A DNA stretch of 64,000 nt from Armigeres subalbatus (GCF_024139115.2 NC_085140.1:18375357-18439356), one strand, 5' to 3'. Positions 33,494 through 45,017 are shown, counted from the stretch's first letter. Numbers and translations: made by a program. Notes: generated by a model not told the origin, from the sequence alone.

Positions 33494-35043
33494 GCTTTTC
33501 CACCCAGATGAGTGTAGAAGTCCAGTCACTGATTCAAACGGCCACGCGGCCGACAAAGAGGCAGGTACTACGATGCGTGATGACTCTATTTGATCCATTG
33601 GGATTGCTCTCACCGTTCCTCATCCATGGCAAAGTTCTTATCCAAGACATTTGGAGAGAAGGCACTGAATGGGACGAACAAGTCAGCACAAACGTATTTG
33701 CGAAATGGCAGCGGTGGGTGCAGATGATTGAGTACATCTCCGGGGTGCGCATTCCTAGATGTTATTTCCACCATGCGAATCATAAGACCTATCACAACTC
33801 CGAGCTCCATGTGTTCGTCGACGCAAGCGAGGTAGCGTACTCTTGTGCGATCTATCTGCGCACTCTTAGTTCAGAAATGGGTCCGCTGTGCTGCTTAATT
33901 GCTGCCAAATCCAAAGTTGCTCCGCTAAAGCCGTGGTCTATTCCCAGACTAGAACTACAAGGCTGTGTCTTGGGCGTACGTTGGTCGAAGTTCGTCCGAG
34001 AAAATCACGGTATTCCTGTATCCAAGATGGCGTCTTGGACGGATTCCAGAACAGCCCTGGCCTGGATCATGGCCGACCCTAGGAGCTACCGACAATTCGT
34101 GTCCTTCAGAGTAGGAGAGATTCTGGAGCACACCACGGCAAGCGAATGGCGATGGGTGCCATCAAAGTCAAACCCAGCAGATGAAGCGACTAAATGGGGC
34201 AGCGGTCCGTACTTCGACCCAAACAGTAAGTGGTTCCATGGTCCGGACTTCCTGCGCCTACCGGAGGAAGAGTGGCCTCATCCAAAAGAGCCGGTAATGG
34301 TTACTACCGAGGAGATGCGGGCATCGATTCTGCACCACTGTTCATTCGAGCCGGTGATTGACTTCGACCGATTCTCTTCTTGGGATCGGCTACTACGAGC
34401 AACCGCATTCGCTCTCCGATTCGTACGCAATACGACCAAGATGCACCTGAAATACACAGGACAACTTCAGCAGTCTGAACTTCGAGCAGCAGAAACTACG
34501 ATATGCAAGCTAGTGCAGTACGACTCCTACCCTGATGAGATCGCTGCACTGTCCAACAAGGTACCGAACGAAACCGGGCAGGAGGCTATCGGGAAACACA
34601 GCTCCATCTACCGATTAATGCCGATTATGGACGACAACGGGTTGCTACGTGAACGTGGCCGGATCGGAGCAGCTGCAGACATCGGCTACAACGTGTGTCA
34701 TCCAATTATACTGCCGAGAAATCATCATATCACGGAACTTCTCGTTCGTCGATACCATGAGCGATACCGTCATGGAAATACAGAAACGGTGGTTAACGAG
34801 ATCCGCCAGCTGTACAGCATTTCAAGACTGCGGTTGGTTGTCAAAAGGGTAAGCCGTGAATGTACGTTCTGCAAGATCCGCCGAGCGAAACCAGCAATTC
34901 CACCAATGGCGCCGCTTCCACCTGCTCGCCTGGCTCACCATGAACGGGCCTTCACCTACACAGGGTGGACTATTTCGGGCCGCTGCTGGTCAAGCTGGGA
35001 AGATCAAACGTCAAACGCTGGGTCGCATTGTTCACCTGTTTAA
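33463..35043 (+). pseudogene. BEL/Pao RNase H and integrase N-terminus
   Basis: A 526-codon frame after an RT frame change. It has the connection (TLFDPLGLLSPFLIHGK), RNase H with ELHVFVDASEVAYSCAIY, a Glu in RLELQGCVLGVRW and ASWTDSRTALAWI, then the VPSKSNPADEATKWG block. The second half begins the integrase with the zinc-binding region (HHITELLVRRYHERYRHGNT and CTFCKIRRAKP). It runs out of frame at about 34960, where the integrase core starts. Confidence 0.88.
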
Positions 35044-36022
35044 CAATACGTGCCGTCCATCTCGAAGTCGCGTACACACTGTCAACCGAATCCTGTATTT
35101 CCTGCGTCCGCCGATTCGTGGGTCGCCGAGGCCCACCCGCCGAATTCTTCAGTGACAACGGAACAAACTTCCAAGGCGCTGACCGAGTGCTGCGACATCA
35201 GATTAGCCAGGGACTGTCCGACACCTTCACTAGTACCAATACTAAATGGAACTTCATTCCGCCAGGAGCACCGCACATGGGAGGAGCATGGGAACGCCTG
35301 GTGAAGTCAGTAAAACCGCCATGACCGAGGCGTACTCCGAGGAGAAACTCGATGACGAGGGGCTGCAGACACTGGTCGTGGAGGCTGAACGTATGGTGAA
35401 CTCGAGGCCTCTGACGTATCTGCCGCTAGAGTCTGAGGAGTCGGAGGCACTTACACCGAATCACTTTTTGGTGTTGAGCTCAAGCGGGGTGATACAACGA
35501 AGAGATCAACGAAGCAACGATACAGTCTGGGTTCAGCCAAGTGAACTAGTCCGCCGAGAAATCCTGGGGAGATCCTGGGAACTAATCCAGCGTCAGCTGG
35601 ATGTTTTCTGGAGACGTTGGTTGGTCGAATATTTGCCGGTGATCCGCCGACAGCCGAAGTGGTTCGACGAAACTCGTTCGCTAGAACCAGGAGATCTGGT
35701 GATGGTCGCAGAACCGACGAAGCGAAACGGATGGGAACGAGGACGAATCATTCGCATGATCTCGAATCCGGATGGTCGACATCGTCAGGCCGTCGTACAG
35801 ATTGGACAAAAGAGCGTGGTGCGGCCGGTCTCAAGGTTAGCGCTGCTTGACCTCAAGGATCATCGTGAGACTCCGGAGAACTTCGGACCACACCTGGGGA
35901 GACTGTTAACGCAGAAGCCGTCAAGCTGGCAACCTTGCCCAACACCGAATCTGAAGGGCACTCGTCAGCTGTCAAAGCGCCACGTCAGCTGCCGAAGCGC
36001 CGCGTCGACGCTGGTGGAATGA
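34965..36022 (+). pseudogene. BEL/Pao integrase core and C-terminus
   Basis: Two frames, 34965-35324 and 35246-36022. The first has the rve core: MDYFGPLLVKLG with the first catalytic Asp, FFSDNGTNFQGAD with the second, and PHMGGAWERLVKSVK with the Glu. The second carries the post-core block (LVVEAERMVNSRPLTYLPLE, LTPNHFL) and the C-terminal SH3-like segment (LEPGDLVMVAEPTKRNGWER). It runs on into the 3' LTR, ending at 36022. A single frame change separates the core from the C-terminus. Confidence 0.88.
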
Positions 36023-36650
36023 CATCGCTCGTTTGACAAGCTGTCATCGGGCTCTTCCGGTCATTCTTCGCCACATTCCAGTTACGTTGAAGCAGCAGTG
36101 AGACGTTTACGATTTAAGAAAACAGTGAATTTAGTTAAGAGAATTTGAAAATTAAAATACGGTTCAGAAAATTAGCGTGTAGTGCTCGATTCGATTTTCC
36201 ACCGATTAAGGATTAGTTCGGTAGGATTATACCTTTGGCGACAGTTGCCAGATTGTAGTCGCAAAGTGAGGTTAGTTGAGTCAGGTCAAAGCTATCCACA
36301 TAATTTATTATTTTTATCCGCAGTCATAGCGTGAAATCCATCGTCGCAGTCTGTCCAGTCTGTGGTCCAGTAGGTCCTTCCGACAAATCCTGAAAAGAAA
36401 AAGTGAGAAAATAATATTAAATGAAGATAATATCAGATAATTAATTAACTGAATTTAGGCCACTAGGTAGAGGTTAGTGTGTGGCACAGCAGGTGCGCAA
36501 GATATATAGGCCCACCGAATTGTGAGTAATTATTGAATACTTACTGTGAAATATTATACTTACGTTTCGATCTAATTATAGTTGAAGCTCAATACACAAA
36601 GCTATCAGAACCGGTTTGTGTTTTTCCTTTGCGCCCTGCCAGCCTCGACA
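35904..36650 (+). repeat. BEL/Pao 3' LTR
   Basis: 747 bp, TGTTAAC...CTCGACA, identical by eye to the left LTR minus its insertion. CTGGGGAGAC just before it is a weak polypurine tract. TTGGG follows. Confidence 0.95.
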
Positions 36651-36655
36651 TTGGG

Positions 36656-37755
36656 TGAGTGCACTGCAATAGCAGAGGATGTGTTCTGATGTTTCTCTCT
36701 CCTCGTCACAGAAGCGGCAATTTGAGGTTTGGATTGCTCCGATCTTTTGTAGATGGTATCTGCAGGGGCAGTGTCCAGTTATTAGACCGGTGTAGATGTT
36801 GAAATCCCTTTGTTGAGACCTAATAGTTGTTGGGTTTTCTTGAGTTAATCGTTACGAGCCTTTTGGATTGGCTCGTATGGGGAAGTGCATTCCAGTTTGA
36901 TGTGATTTGACTGACCATATATTTGTTCAGTTTCATTTTTACAGAGCAGTCTGAGATCCCGCAGAAGGGCTCAGGGCCAATGAACCTTTCATTAGATCCA
37001 TTCCTGGCTAGCTCATCAGCAATCTCGTTTCCCTCTAGACCCGTATGTCCTGGGATCCAATATAGGTAGACTCGATTGCGTATGGATAAGTTTTGCATTC
37101 CCACACTAGCTTTGAGTTACAAGTGTAGAGAAAATACATATTTTTGCAAATCTATACTTTCTCCTCAGGCATAATAACACGCATTCTAATATTGCATATA
37201 TTTCCGCCTGAAATACTGTGGGCCACTGTCCTAAGTGGACAGAAATTTTTGTTGTAGGGTCATAGATTCCGGATCCTGTCAGATTATTCATTTTCGAACC
37301 ATCTGTGAAGAAATTTATAGAGCCTGTTGGAACGTTGGTCCACCTCCTTCCCACTCCTGGCGGGAAGGAATGAACACATCGTAAGGTAAGTCATAATTGA
37401 CTACCGTTTCCATCCAGTCACTACAAATTCCTATTGCGGGATTTATGGCAAATTCATTTAATATGCTGAGGTGACCCGTAAGGTCTCCCGACAGCAGTGT
37501 TTTTGTTCTCTTTAACCTTAGAGCACTTTTTTCCGCTTCCAGCTTTATGAATTGATCTAACCGGGGCAGGTGAAGCATTGCGTCTAGGGCCAAAGTGGGT
37601 GTACTACGAACTGCACCAGTGATGGCTATGCAAGCGGTGCGTTGGATTTTGTTGAGCTTAGCCCTTGCAGCAGCCTCATTAGTTTTAGGCCACCAGACAA
37701 GGGAAGCGTAAGTTGTCCTGGGACGGACAATGGTTTTATATATCCACATGATCAT
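36656..37755 (-). pseudogene. LOA/I-type LINE connection and RNase H domain
   Basis: Antisense frames 37755-37315, 37354-37106 and 37104-36820 continue the protein: YASLVWWPKTNEA (connection), then INFFTDGSKMNN with the first RNase H Asp, VFQAEIYAILECVLL with its Glu, and YWIPGHTGLEGNEIADELARNGS with the conserved His and last Asp. The second catalytic Asp (usually in an SDSQ block) falls at a frame break near 37110. RNase H removes the RNA template strand. Reading continues with a Cys/His stretch to the BEL/Pao target site. Confidence 0.87.
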
Positions 37756-37770
37756 ACTTGGTTTTAGGCC

Positions 37771-38773
37771 CTATCTTTTACCAAGGGTTTTTGAACAAAC
37801 CCAAAGTGTATTGAGACCTTTCTGCACAACTGATTGGAGATGAGAGTTCCAATTAAGCTTTGCGTCGAGTATGACACCTAGATATTTTACTTCACTTGAA
37901 TAAACTAATTGTGTTTGATTCAAGAAAAGGGGTTTCAGTTGTATCTTTCTCCGTTTGGTGAAAGGGATAATGGAAGTTTTTGTAGGATTTATGCCTAGTT
38001 GATCCTTTTGACACCAGGAAAAAGTGTGATTTAGGGCAGATTGCATTCTTTCCACGATAACACTTTCGAATTTGCCTCGTACAATAATGACAACGTCATC
38101 AGCATATCCAACCACTTCGAAGCCTCTTCTCTCTAAGCTGTCTAGAAGCTCATCCACCACCAGTGACCACAACAAAGGAGAAAGCACTCCGCCTTGCGGA
38201 CACCCCCTTGTTGCTTTAACAGTGATGTATGAACCGCTAAGCTCAGAGGAGATTTTCCGATTAGCTAGCATAGCATGTACCCAGGTAACAATGCATGGGT
38301 CGAATTTTCTCCTCAACATTGCTGACCCTATAGACGAATAAGAAGCGTTATATCAAGAAATGCTACAAGAGCAATTTCTTTTGCATTAAGTGTTTTTTCG
38401 ATTTTTGAACTACCGTATGTAGTGCCGAGATCGTAGATTTTCCACTTTGATAAGCGAATTGGTTTTTTGACAAAGGCATTGCTTTCATAAATTTGTGATT
38501 TATGTACTCGCATAGTACCTTTTCCATAATTTTGAGCATTACAGAGGATAAACTTATCGGCCTGAATGCTTTGGGGTTGGTTTTATCTCTTTTGCCTGCC
38601 TTCGGAATGAAGACAGCCCGGATTTGACGCCAATCGTTAGGTATGTGCCCCAAAATCAGACTCGCCTTAAAAATCTCAACCAAGGGTGGAACCAGTGTTT
38701 TCTCCTCTTTTTGGATCAACGCTGGGAATATTCCATCCATGCCAGGAGACTTAAATGGCTCGAAAGATCTCAC
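37771..38773 (-). pseudogene. LOA/I-type LINE reverse transcriptase
   Basis: Two antisense frames, 38773-38363 and 38319-37771. The first has FKSPGMDGIFPALIQK, GHIPNDWRQIRAVFIPKAGK and AFRPISLSSVMLKIMEK; the coding sequence begins a few codons before, at the truncation point. The second has motif B (GCPQGGVLSPLLWSLVVDEL), the catalytic YADD in VGYADDVVII, and the thumb block VKYLGVILDAKLNW. Motif A falls in the frame break near 38320-38363. The active site looks intact but the frameshift kills the ORF. Confidence 0.87.
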
Positions 38774-39110
38774 AGCCCTCTCAACCCTGGCCCGAGTGAA
38801 AGCTTCCTTTGCAACCTTTATTGCGTCTTTTTCATTTCTGTGATTTTCTTTTAGAAATTAGCTTAAAATTCTCTCCTGTTTAAGAAAAACTGATAAAATA
38901 GTAGGCTTTGTTCTAGCAATTTGAAAACAAATCCCACTTTTGTTGTATCATTTTGATATTTACTCGCATAAAAATCAAATTCCAGATTTTGAAAGGTACT
39001 CTTTTACACAAAAAGTATGGTCCATTTAATTATCCCACAGCAATAAATATAAGTGAAGACTATTATGTCAAATTTTTGTAAAGTTAGCAATTTTTTTCAA
39101 TTTATTAGAT

Positions 39111-39533
39111 TCAAGGATGTTAACGATCATTCAGTAATTTGCGTTCGATCATTTAGTAGTTTGTCAATAACACATTCCAGAAGCTGAATTTCAAAATAGG
39201 TTGTATGGTGGACTTCTAGTGCGAAGGTTTCTCTACAACTCTGCCTAATGGTTCGTTGTTTGAATTCCACTAGTAACGGAGTTATAGCTATAGTTTCAGT
39301 AACTTAGACTAAATGATAACAAAATTCCAATCATTTAGTTTGAGTTACTGCTAGCGCTCTTACTCCGTTAATAGCTGAATTCTAATAACGAACCACTAGG
39401 CAAAGTTGTAGAAAAACCTTCGCACTAGAAGTCCACCATACAACCTGTTTTGAAATTCAGTCTCTGGAATGTGTTATTAACAAACTACTAAATGATCGAA
39501 CACAAATTACTGAATGATCGTTAACATCCTTGA
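39111..39533. repeat. 423-bp foldback (imperfect palindrome)
   Basis: TCAAGGATGTTAACGATCAT at 39111 pairs with its complement ending at 39533. Arms of ~200 bp share GATCATTTAGTAGTTTGT, ACACATTCCAG, GGTTGTATGGTGGACTTCTA and GCGAAGG in inverted order with few mismatches, around a centre near 39322. It belongs to the second-level TIR element or is inserted in it. Confidence 0.9.
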
Positions 39534-40832
39534 AGATTTTTTTTGTATTTCTCCATGTAAAACAAGTTTAATAAATTCAACGGCAAATTACTCAAGTCGG
39601 AAAAAATGACTTGGGACTCTTATGCGAATAACGGCAGTGTACAACAAAGTCACAAGCGTATTTTCAGAGACCAAATTCTGGAGAACGCACTACGCTGGAA
39701 ATTTATCAAATCGATTTCCTCCTACTGGTGACCACTCGGATTACTATTTAGGATGGTTCATTATTTGGTTCACTATTTGGTGCACTTGATTAATTCGGTT
39801 GTGGCTTCTTCATAAATGCATATTAATTAACCAGCCATCATATCTTTCATAAACTCTTCGATTGGAGAAATAGGCAGCTGGGTAAGTGAAAGGTGGAGTT
39901 AACAAAATGTTTACATACTCTATGTTTTATTTTTCTGAGAGTCAGTGCTCAGTAGATTAAGAATCTCCAAATAGCATCTTAAACATGACCCCTTTGCATT
40001 CTCTTCATTCAATGTAGGAGAGTTGCATTCATGACGGAATGGGCGGAAATTTATTAATTTTTTTTCAGAAGTTTGCATGTTTTTATAAATTAATGTTTTT
40101 CGAATATATGTATTATGTAATATGGTCCGTAATATTGAATTCTAGAACTTTGATTGCGAGGGTGACGTTTTGAATCGTTGTTTCAACTTGCCCCGCACCA
40201 CGCATTTCTATTTGCCCCCGAAGAGTTGAACATGCAGAGCTATATCAAACAACCAAAATACAAAAATTAAAACGGTTCTTTCATCGATTTTTCATAACAA
40301 TTATGCTTATTCAACATTGAATGATTACCTATACCGTCAAAATTTGATGAAACAACTCTTCCAAACATCGTTTTGAGACCTGTTTCATCGGCACGTCAAA
40401 TAGTTGGTTTGGATTGTGCAAAGGGCGAAAAATAAACAATGGCAGAAAATGCTTCTGAAATCTGCAATCTTCCGGGAATGGCAGTCAGAAAGTGCGTTTA
40501 GGGAAGTTGTTCGTTGAAAAAAATAATGAGAGCATTCGGTCATTTCCTAACTATACAGCTTCCGTTTCAACTTACCCCGCATTTCAACTTGCCCCGGTGT
40601 ACCTTATTTAACATTCACACTGTTCATCACTGTTCGGGTGGCATACTGTTCAGCGCCTTAAAAATATAGTTCTAATTCTAAAAATATTCCGCAAAAGTAA
40701 TCCATGGAGCGGAAAGAAAAATACCAAACAATCGAGTAATCATCATGATTTTCATTTCATACGCGAACATTATTACAGATTTTTTTAAAGCTGAATATTT
40801 TACAGTTTATTACCTAATATGCCATATATTCA

Positions 40833-41368
40833 TGGTACCGTCAACTGGGGGGAAGATGATCATTGAGGTGAAGATGATCATTTGATGCGTCAGTCAAAAT
40901 TGCCAATTTTTTTTATGAAACGGTAGTCAACAATATTCTCCGTTCAAGTAGTGTTACCGCTAGGTAGAAATCCGAGTTTTTCGATTATAATCATGAAAAT
41001 GTATTTTGTAGAAGAAAGAGAGATGACGCTATTTTCATTTCAAATATTGACTTCGTAGACTTCTATACGTCCTAAATTCAACATTCATACAAATAACCTA
41101 GTGTATTTTGACTACTAGGTCATAATGATTTTAGTAGAGCTGCCTTGATCAACTTCACCCCAAACCAGATTACTCAAAAAATGTGTGATAATTTAATTTA
41201 TTTTAATAAATGTGAACGCATTTCAGAAAACTAAAGTTGTTGATTATTGCAACGTATAGCAGTACATGTTTTGAAAATATTTGTTTCGATTTAAAATGTA
41301 AACATACATTGTTATTGCATGTTTTGTCTTAAAAATGATCATCTTCCCCCCAGTTGACGGTACTATTT
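40833..41368. mobile_element. TA-flanked TIR element, copy B
   Basis: Same family as 13173-13931. TIR CCGTCAACTGGGGGGAAGAT after GGTA on the left, complement before TAC on the right. Lacks the nested AAAT-flanked MITE, so serves as its empty site; carries a short extra segment (GTAGTCAACAATATTCTCCG) near 40923. Confidence 0.88.
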
Positions 41369-41462
41369 TTTTTTATTATCTGCTATACTATAATAATTGC
41401 ATAAATACCTACCTGGATTTTTGGTTGGCAACAGCAACGATACATTTATGGCTGGCGTGTTA

Positions 41463-41670
41463 CACACTTAACTCATTTCACAGTATTCGGTAAATTTTAC
41501 CGAAATCTCAACAGCAGAACTGTTCGGTAATTATTTTACAGATTTTTTGTAATTTTTTCCATTATCAAACTGTCAAAATCACTGAGAATCGGTAAAATTA
41601 TTTACCGAACAGTTCTGCTGTTGAGATTTCGGTAAAATATTACCGAATTCGGTGATTTATTTTAAGTGTG
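41463..41670. mobile_element. TA-flanked hairpin MITE (CACACTTAA ends), copy 1
   Basis: TA at 41461-41462 and 41671-41672. Terminal CACACTTAA and TTAAGTGTG. Long arms: TTCGGTAAATTTTACCGAAA, TCTCAACAGCAGAACTGTTC pair with GAACAGTTCTGCTGTTGAGA and TTTCGGTAAAATATTACCGA. 208 bp, no ORF. A related element is at 57957-58185. Confidence 0.88.
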
Positions 41671-41699
41671 TATAGAGCTCCATAATCGTCTCTCTTTGG

Positions 41700-42961
41700 C
41701 AATGTTCCTTCAGTTTGACCGCGTGCAACCAGCGTTTTCGTAGGCATCCACTCCAATGTTTTCGGGGAAAATGGGGCGCATCGAATGACGAAAAGCTGTT
41801 GTTCCATTTTTTACAACAGGTGGCGCTGCAAAATGTAACTTCTGTTATAAACGATTTTTAAGCATGGTGTCTTTGGCAAAATTGTAGTGTGATTTTTGAT
41901 TTTTTTTTTGCTGAAGACAGTGTTTATCTATCATCATTTTTGAAATACGGGCGTTTCTATGGACATATCCTAAAAAACTAGTTTTTGAAGATATTTTCGA
42001 AACTAACAGTTTCAGGTCAATACAATGTTCTACGAAAATCTATATATAATCAAAATAGACCACTTTCTGGAAGATGTTTTTTGCAAACATGATTTGTAAT
42101 CGGCGATTTATGGTCGAAAATAGTGATATTTGAAGACTTCATATGCGACTGAGGGGCGAATTTGGGGCAAGGAAATCCCCAGAGTATTTATAGTATCTGG
42201 TTTGTAGTTTCATATGCGTGTAATTATGTCTCTCCTCGCGTGTATCCAAACAAGTATTTCGAATATTTTTAAATCGACATTTTGAACTGATATTTATATA
42301 ATAATTGAGATTTGTAATTTCCAGTGTAGCCAACTGTGAGCACTTTCGAGACTTCCCGAATCAACTGCCTCAGGGTTGGCACAATCTCGGTAATTAATTA
42401 TTATATTACTTCACTCATTCTTGTCTCCTCCCACTTTCTTCTATCTAACCTCACTCTGGGGCCCCTTCTTCCTTCCGCAACCACCTTCGCTTCTTCTTTG
42501 CGTCTTCCCTCTTCTGATGTTACTTCAGCCATGTCTGGCCACGTTCTGTGCCTTTGGATGACACCGAGGGTTCGTCGACAGATGGCTGGTGATTTGGCTG
42601 CGCGTCCTTTGCTACCGATGAGTTGACGGATCGGTCTTCCGCCAACAACGATGCCGGAATCCACCCGGCGCGGGCGAGAGGGTTCTGGGACGACGCAGGG
42701 CTACACGGGAAACTGGGGCACAAGCACAGCGTTGAATGTAACGAAAATCAACGTGGTCCTGATTTGATTGAAACGGAAATCACGTATCACAAACACGATC
42801 ACCATACAGGCATTCCGCCAGTGTCCCGGAGATGGGGATTGGACATTTACCTAATTTTCCTCCTTAGTGTTCCCAAACTGTTTTTTTAAACTTTAAAATG
42901 TTTGGATTCAAACTTTTCATAGCGCTTTGGACATCTAGTTTTGTTCACGACTGTCGGGTTA
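41700..42961. other. Unassigned DNA
   Basis: AT-rich to 42330, then a GC-richer stretch (42430-42760) with frames in both directions that show no recognised domain. Confidence 0.4.
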
Positions 42962-43572
42962 CCCAAGTAGCACACGCAACATCTTCCAAAAAGCACATTG
43001 TTTCTATACAGTTTCATTGAAGGTATTGGAAAAACATCGAAGCACGAAAAAGTTACATTAAGATGTCAAAAACGTTCGAATTGTGATCAATGTTTCATTA
43101 ACATTGCAATGCAGTACGCGTTTGGCATTTCGAAAGAAACAACCAAAGAATACTGCACTGCATGTTGCATACACGAAACAAAATAATTGAGTTTCATATT
43201 TTTTACCATGTAACTTGAATGCGTCTTTCAAAAAATTGAATTGTTTCTTTAAATAAAGTTACAGATAAGTTGAGTACATCTTCATGCTTGATTTAGCATC
43301 GTTCAACGTTTTGACAACTGACAATTTATTCCGGTGATGGTGCAACCAAGTACACCCAAATCCGATTCTTTTACACGGGGGATGCGTTCCGTGAAAAAAA
43401 CAGTTTTCAGTTCAATATTTCAAAATCCGTGTAAAAAAAGTTTTATGATTTCTGGACGAATCATGCAAAATGAAGCTACATAGCAAAAATTTTGTATGGT
43501 ATGAAAAAAAAATCCGTGTAAAAACAGAATCGGGTGTAACAGGAAAGCCGAGTACAAAACTTCATAATTACT
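42962..43572. mobile_element. TIR repeat, inverted partial copy with nested MITE
   Basis: Matches 5131-5540 in inverted orientation, beginning CCCAAGTAGCACACGCAACA. The match is interrupted at 43353-43536 by a nested element and stops near 43572, next to the RTE 3' end, so the second end is lost. Confidence 0.75.
43353..43536. mobile_element. 184-bp TA-flanked MITE nested in the TIR repeat
   Basis: Begins CACCCAAATCCGATTC after TA (43351-43352), ends GAATCGGGTG before TA (43537-43538). Inner TIR bases TTTTACACGG and CCGTGTAAAA also pair. The copy of the host repeat at 5.1 kb shows one TA at this point (5155-5156), a true empty site. Confidence 0.9.
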
Positions 43573-43605
43573 TGATACTTGATGGGCTACAGCTCTTCGA
43601 TGATC

Positions 43606-44951
43606 CTACGCCAAATGGAGTATCCTTCTCCACTGGACTCGATCCTGGGCCAATCGCTTCCAGTCACCCTGAACATTGAGCGCCCTCAGGTCCTCTTCAA
43701 CTGCAAAAAGCCATCGTGTACGCGGCCTTCCACGAAACATGCGGCCTCTTCCGGGCTCTCTACTAAATATTATCTTCGCTTGACGTTCTTCCGGCATACG
43801 AATGACATGACCAGCCCACCGTAGTCTGCCGTGTTGAATAAGCTTAATAACATAGCCCTTTATACACCTGGTACAACTCGTGATTCACCAGATACCGTTC
43901 TCCTGTTTACCACCGAGTATTGTCCGCAGCACTTTACGCTCAAACACTCCGAAAGCTCTCCGATCAGCCTCCTTTAACGTCCACGTTTCATGGCCGTATA
44001 AAGCCACCGGAAGAATCAGAGTAGTACACAGCGCGAGTTTTGTTTTCGTTTGCAGACTACGGGACTTGAGCTGGTTACGAAGTCCGTAATAAGCCCTATT
44101 TGCAGCTGCAATACGCCTTTTCAGCTTGCGGGTAACATCATTATCGCACGTCACTAATGTTCCAAGATACACAAATTCTTCTACCACTTCAAATTGTTCA
44201 CCATCTAGCACCATTTCGCTACCACCACCACAAATGAACACACGTTGATTGCCAGCGACCATGTACTTCGTTCTGCTGGTATTGATCGTGAGTCCAATCC
44301 TCGATGTCTCCCTCTTAAAAAGCACAAAAGCCTCTTCCACGGCACGGCGATCAATCCCAATAATATCTGCGATTTTATGATAATGGTACCGCTTCTTTGC
44401 ACACCAGCTCTCCTAATCGCTCACTCGAGCGCTATATTGAACAGTAGATTCGAGAGTGCATCACCCTGCTTTAATCCATCTAAGGTAACAAATGACGTCG
44501 ATATTTCATCCGCAACCCTTACACTTGATTTCGATCCGTCCAACGTTATACGGATCAGCCGTATCAGTTTCACCGGAAAACCATGTTCAAGCATAATTTG
44601 CCATAATTCATTTCGGTTCACTGAATTGTACGCCGCCTTGAAATCAATAAACAGATGATGTGTCTGCAAGTTGTACTCCCGGAATTTATCAAGGATTTGT
44701 CTCAGGGTAAACATTTGAGCCGTCGTTGATCGGTCCTCACGAAAACCTGCTTGGTATTCGCCGACGAAGGACTCTCCATGCGGTCTCAATCTTTTGAACA
44801 AAGTACGTGCCATAATTTTGTACGCCGAATGAGGGAGGATTAATCCTCGGTAATTGGCACATTCCAGTCTGTGCCATTTCTTAAAGAGAGGGCAAATGAG
44901 GCCGTTCAACCAGCTAGCAGGCAATTCCTCGTCTTCCCATATTTTCGACAT
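43606..44951 (-). pseudogene. RTE-type LINE reverse transcriptase to C-terminus
   Basis: The frame 44951-44421 has EDEELPASWLNGLICPLFKK, CANYRGL, AGFREDRSTTAQMFTLRQI, motif A in HLFIDFKAAYNSVNR, and motif B as GLKQGDALSNLLFNIALE. The catalytic FADD box that should follow is replaced by unrelated sequence with stops near 44345-44420. The frame 44340-43885 has the thumb (INTSRTKYMV, FVYLGTLVTCDNDV) and the LRTILGGKQENGIW block. The frame 43797-43606 has RGRPRTRWLFAVEEDLRAL. So this is an RT lacking its catalytic box. Confidence 0.87.
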
Positions 44952-45017
44952 AATATGGTGCAGAACTTCATAAAACTGCTCACTGTCATGTTTGAGAAGT
45001 ACAGCCGAGAGCAGGTC

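Larger units (their letters stand above)
28632..36650 (+). mobile_element. BEL/Pao LTR retrotransposon
   Basis: LTRs start TGTTAACGC and end CTCGACA. The left LTR is 28632-29665 and the right LTR 35904-36650. TTGGG is duplicated at 28627-28631 and 36651-36655, the 5-bp TSD typical of BEL/Pao. Internal order is gag, protease, RT, RNase H, integrase, characteristic of BEL/Pao. The LTRs are identical by eye except for a 287-bp insertion in the left one. The pol region is broken by several frame changes and an internal loss near 32780, so this copy cannot be autonomous. Confidence 0.95.
28335..38840 (-). mobile_element. LOA/I-type LINE, 5'-truncated, interrupted by BEL/Pao
   Basis: Antisense LINE with RT and RNase H (38857-36656) continuing after the BEL/Pao insertion into its C-terminal coding end and 3' UTR (28631-28335). 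TGATTTTCTTTT flanks it at 28323-28334 and 38841-38852, a 12-bp target duplication as expected for target-primed reverse transcription. The 5' end is truncated within the region before RT. The combination of RT with a C-terminal RNase H, and the SPEW-type C-terminal block, suggests LOA clade (Lian-like) or I group. Confidence 0.85.
28286..39629. mobile_element. Second-level TIR element (ATTCGCATAAGAGTCCCA ends)
   Basis: ATTCGCATAAGAGTCCCA at 28286 is matched by its complement TGGGACTCTTATGCGAAT ending at 39629, 18 of 18 bases. It lies within the outer TIR element and itself contains the LINE. Without the LINE it is about 0.8 kb. A clean target duplication was not identified. Confidence 0.72.
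27938..40605. mobile_element. Outer TA-flanked TIR element hosting a nested stack
   Basis: Left end AAGGTACACCGGGGCAAG and right end CTTGCCCCGGTGTACCTT are inverted copies; inside, GATGAAAC and GTTTCAA extend the match. If TA is the target (27942-27943, 40600-40601) the element is 27944-40599. Removing the later insertions leaves roughly 0.3 kb on the left and 1.0 kb on the right. An inner palindrome GTTTCAACTTACC...GGTAAGTTGAAAC lies at 28138-28174. No transposase was seen. Confidence 0.72.

Noticed and set aside
42336..42664. GC-richer open frames on both strands near 42.5 kb
   Set aside because: No motif, both strands equally open, no splice or context support.
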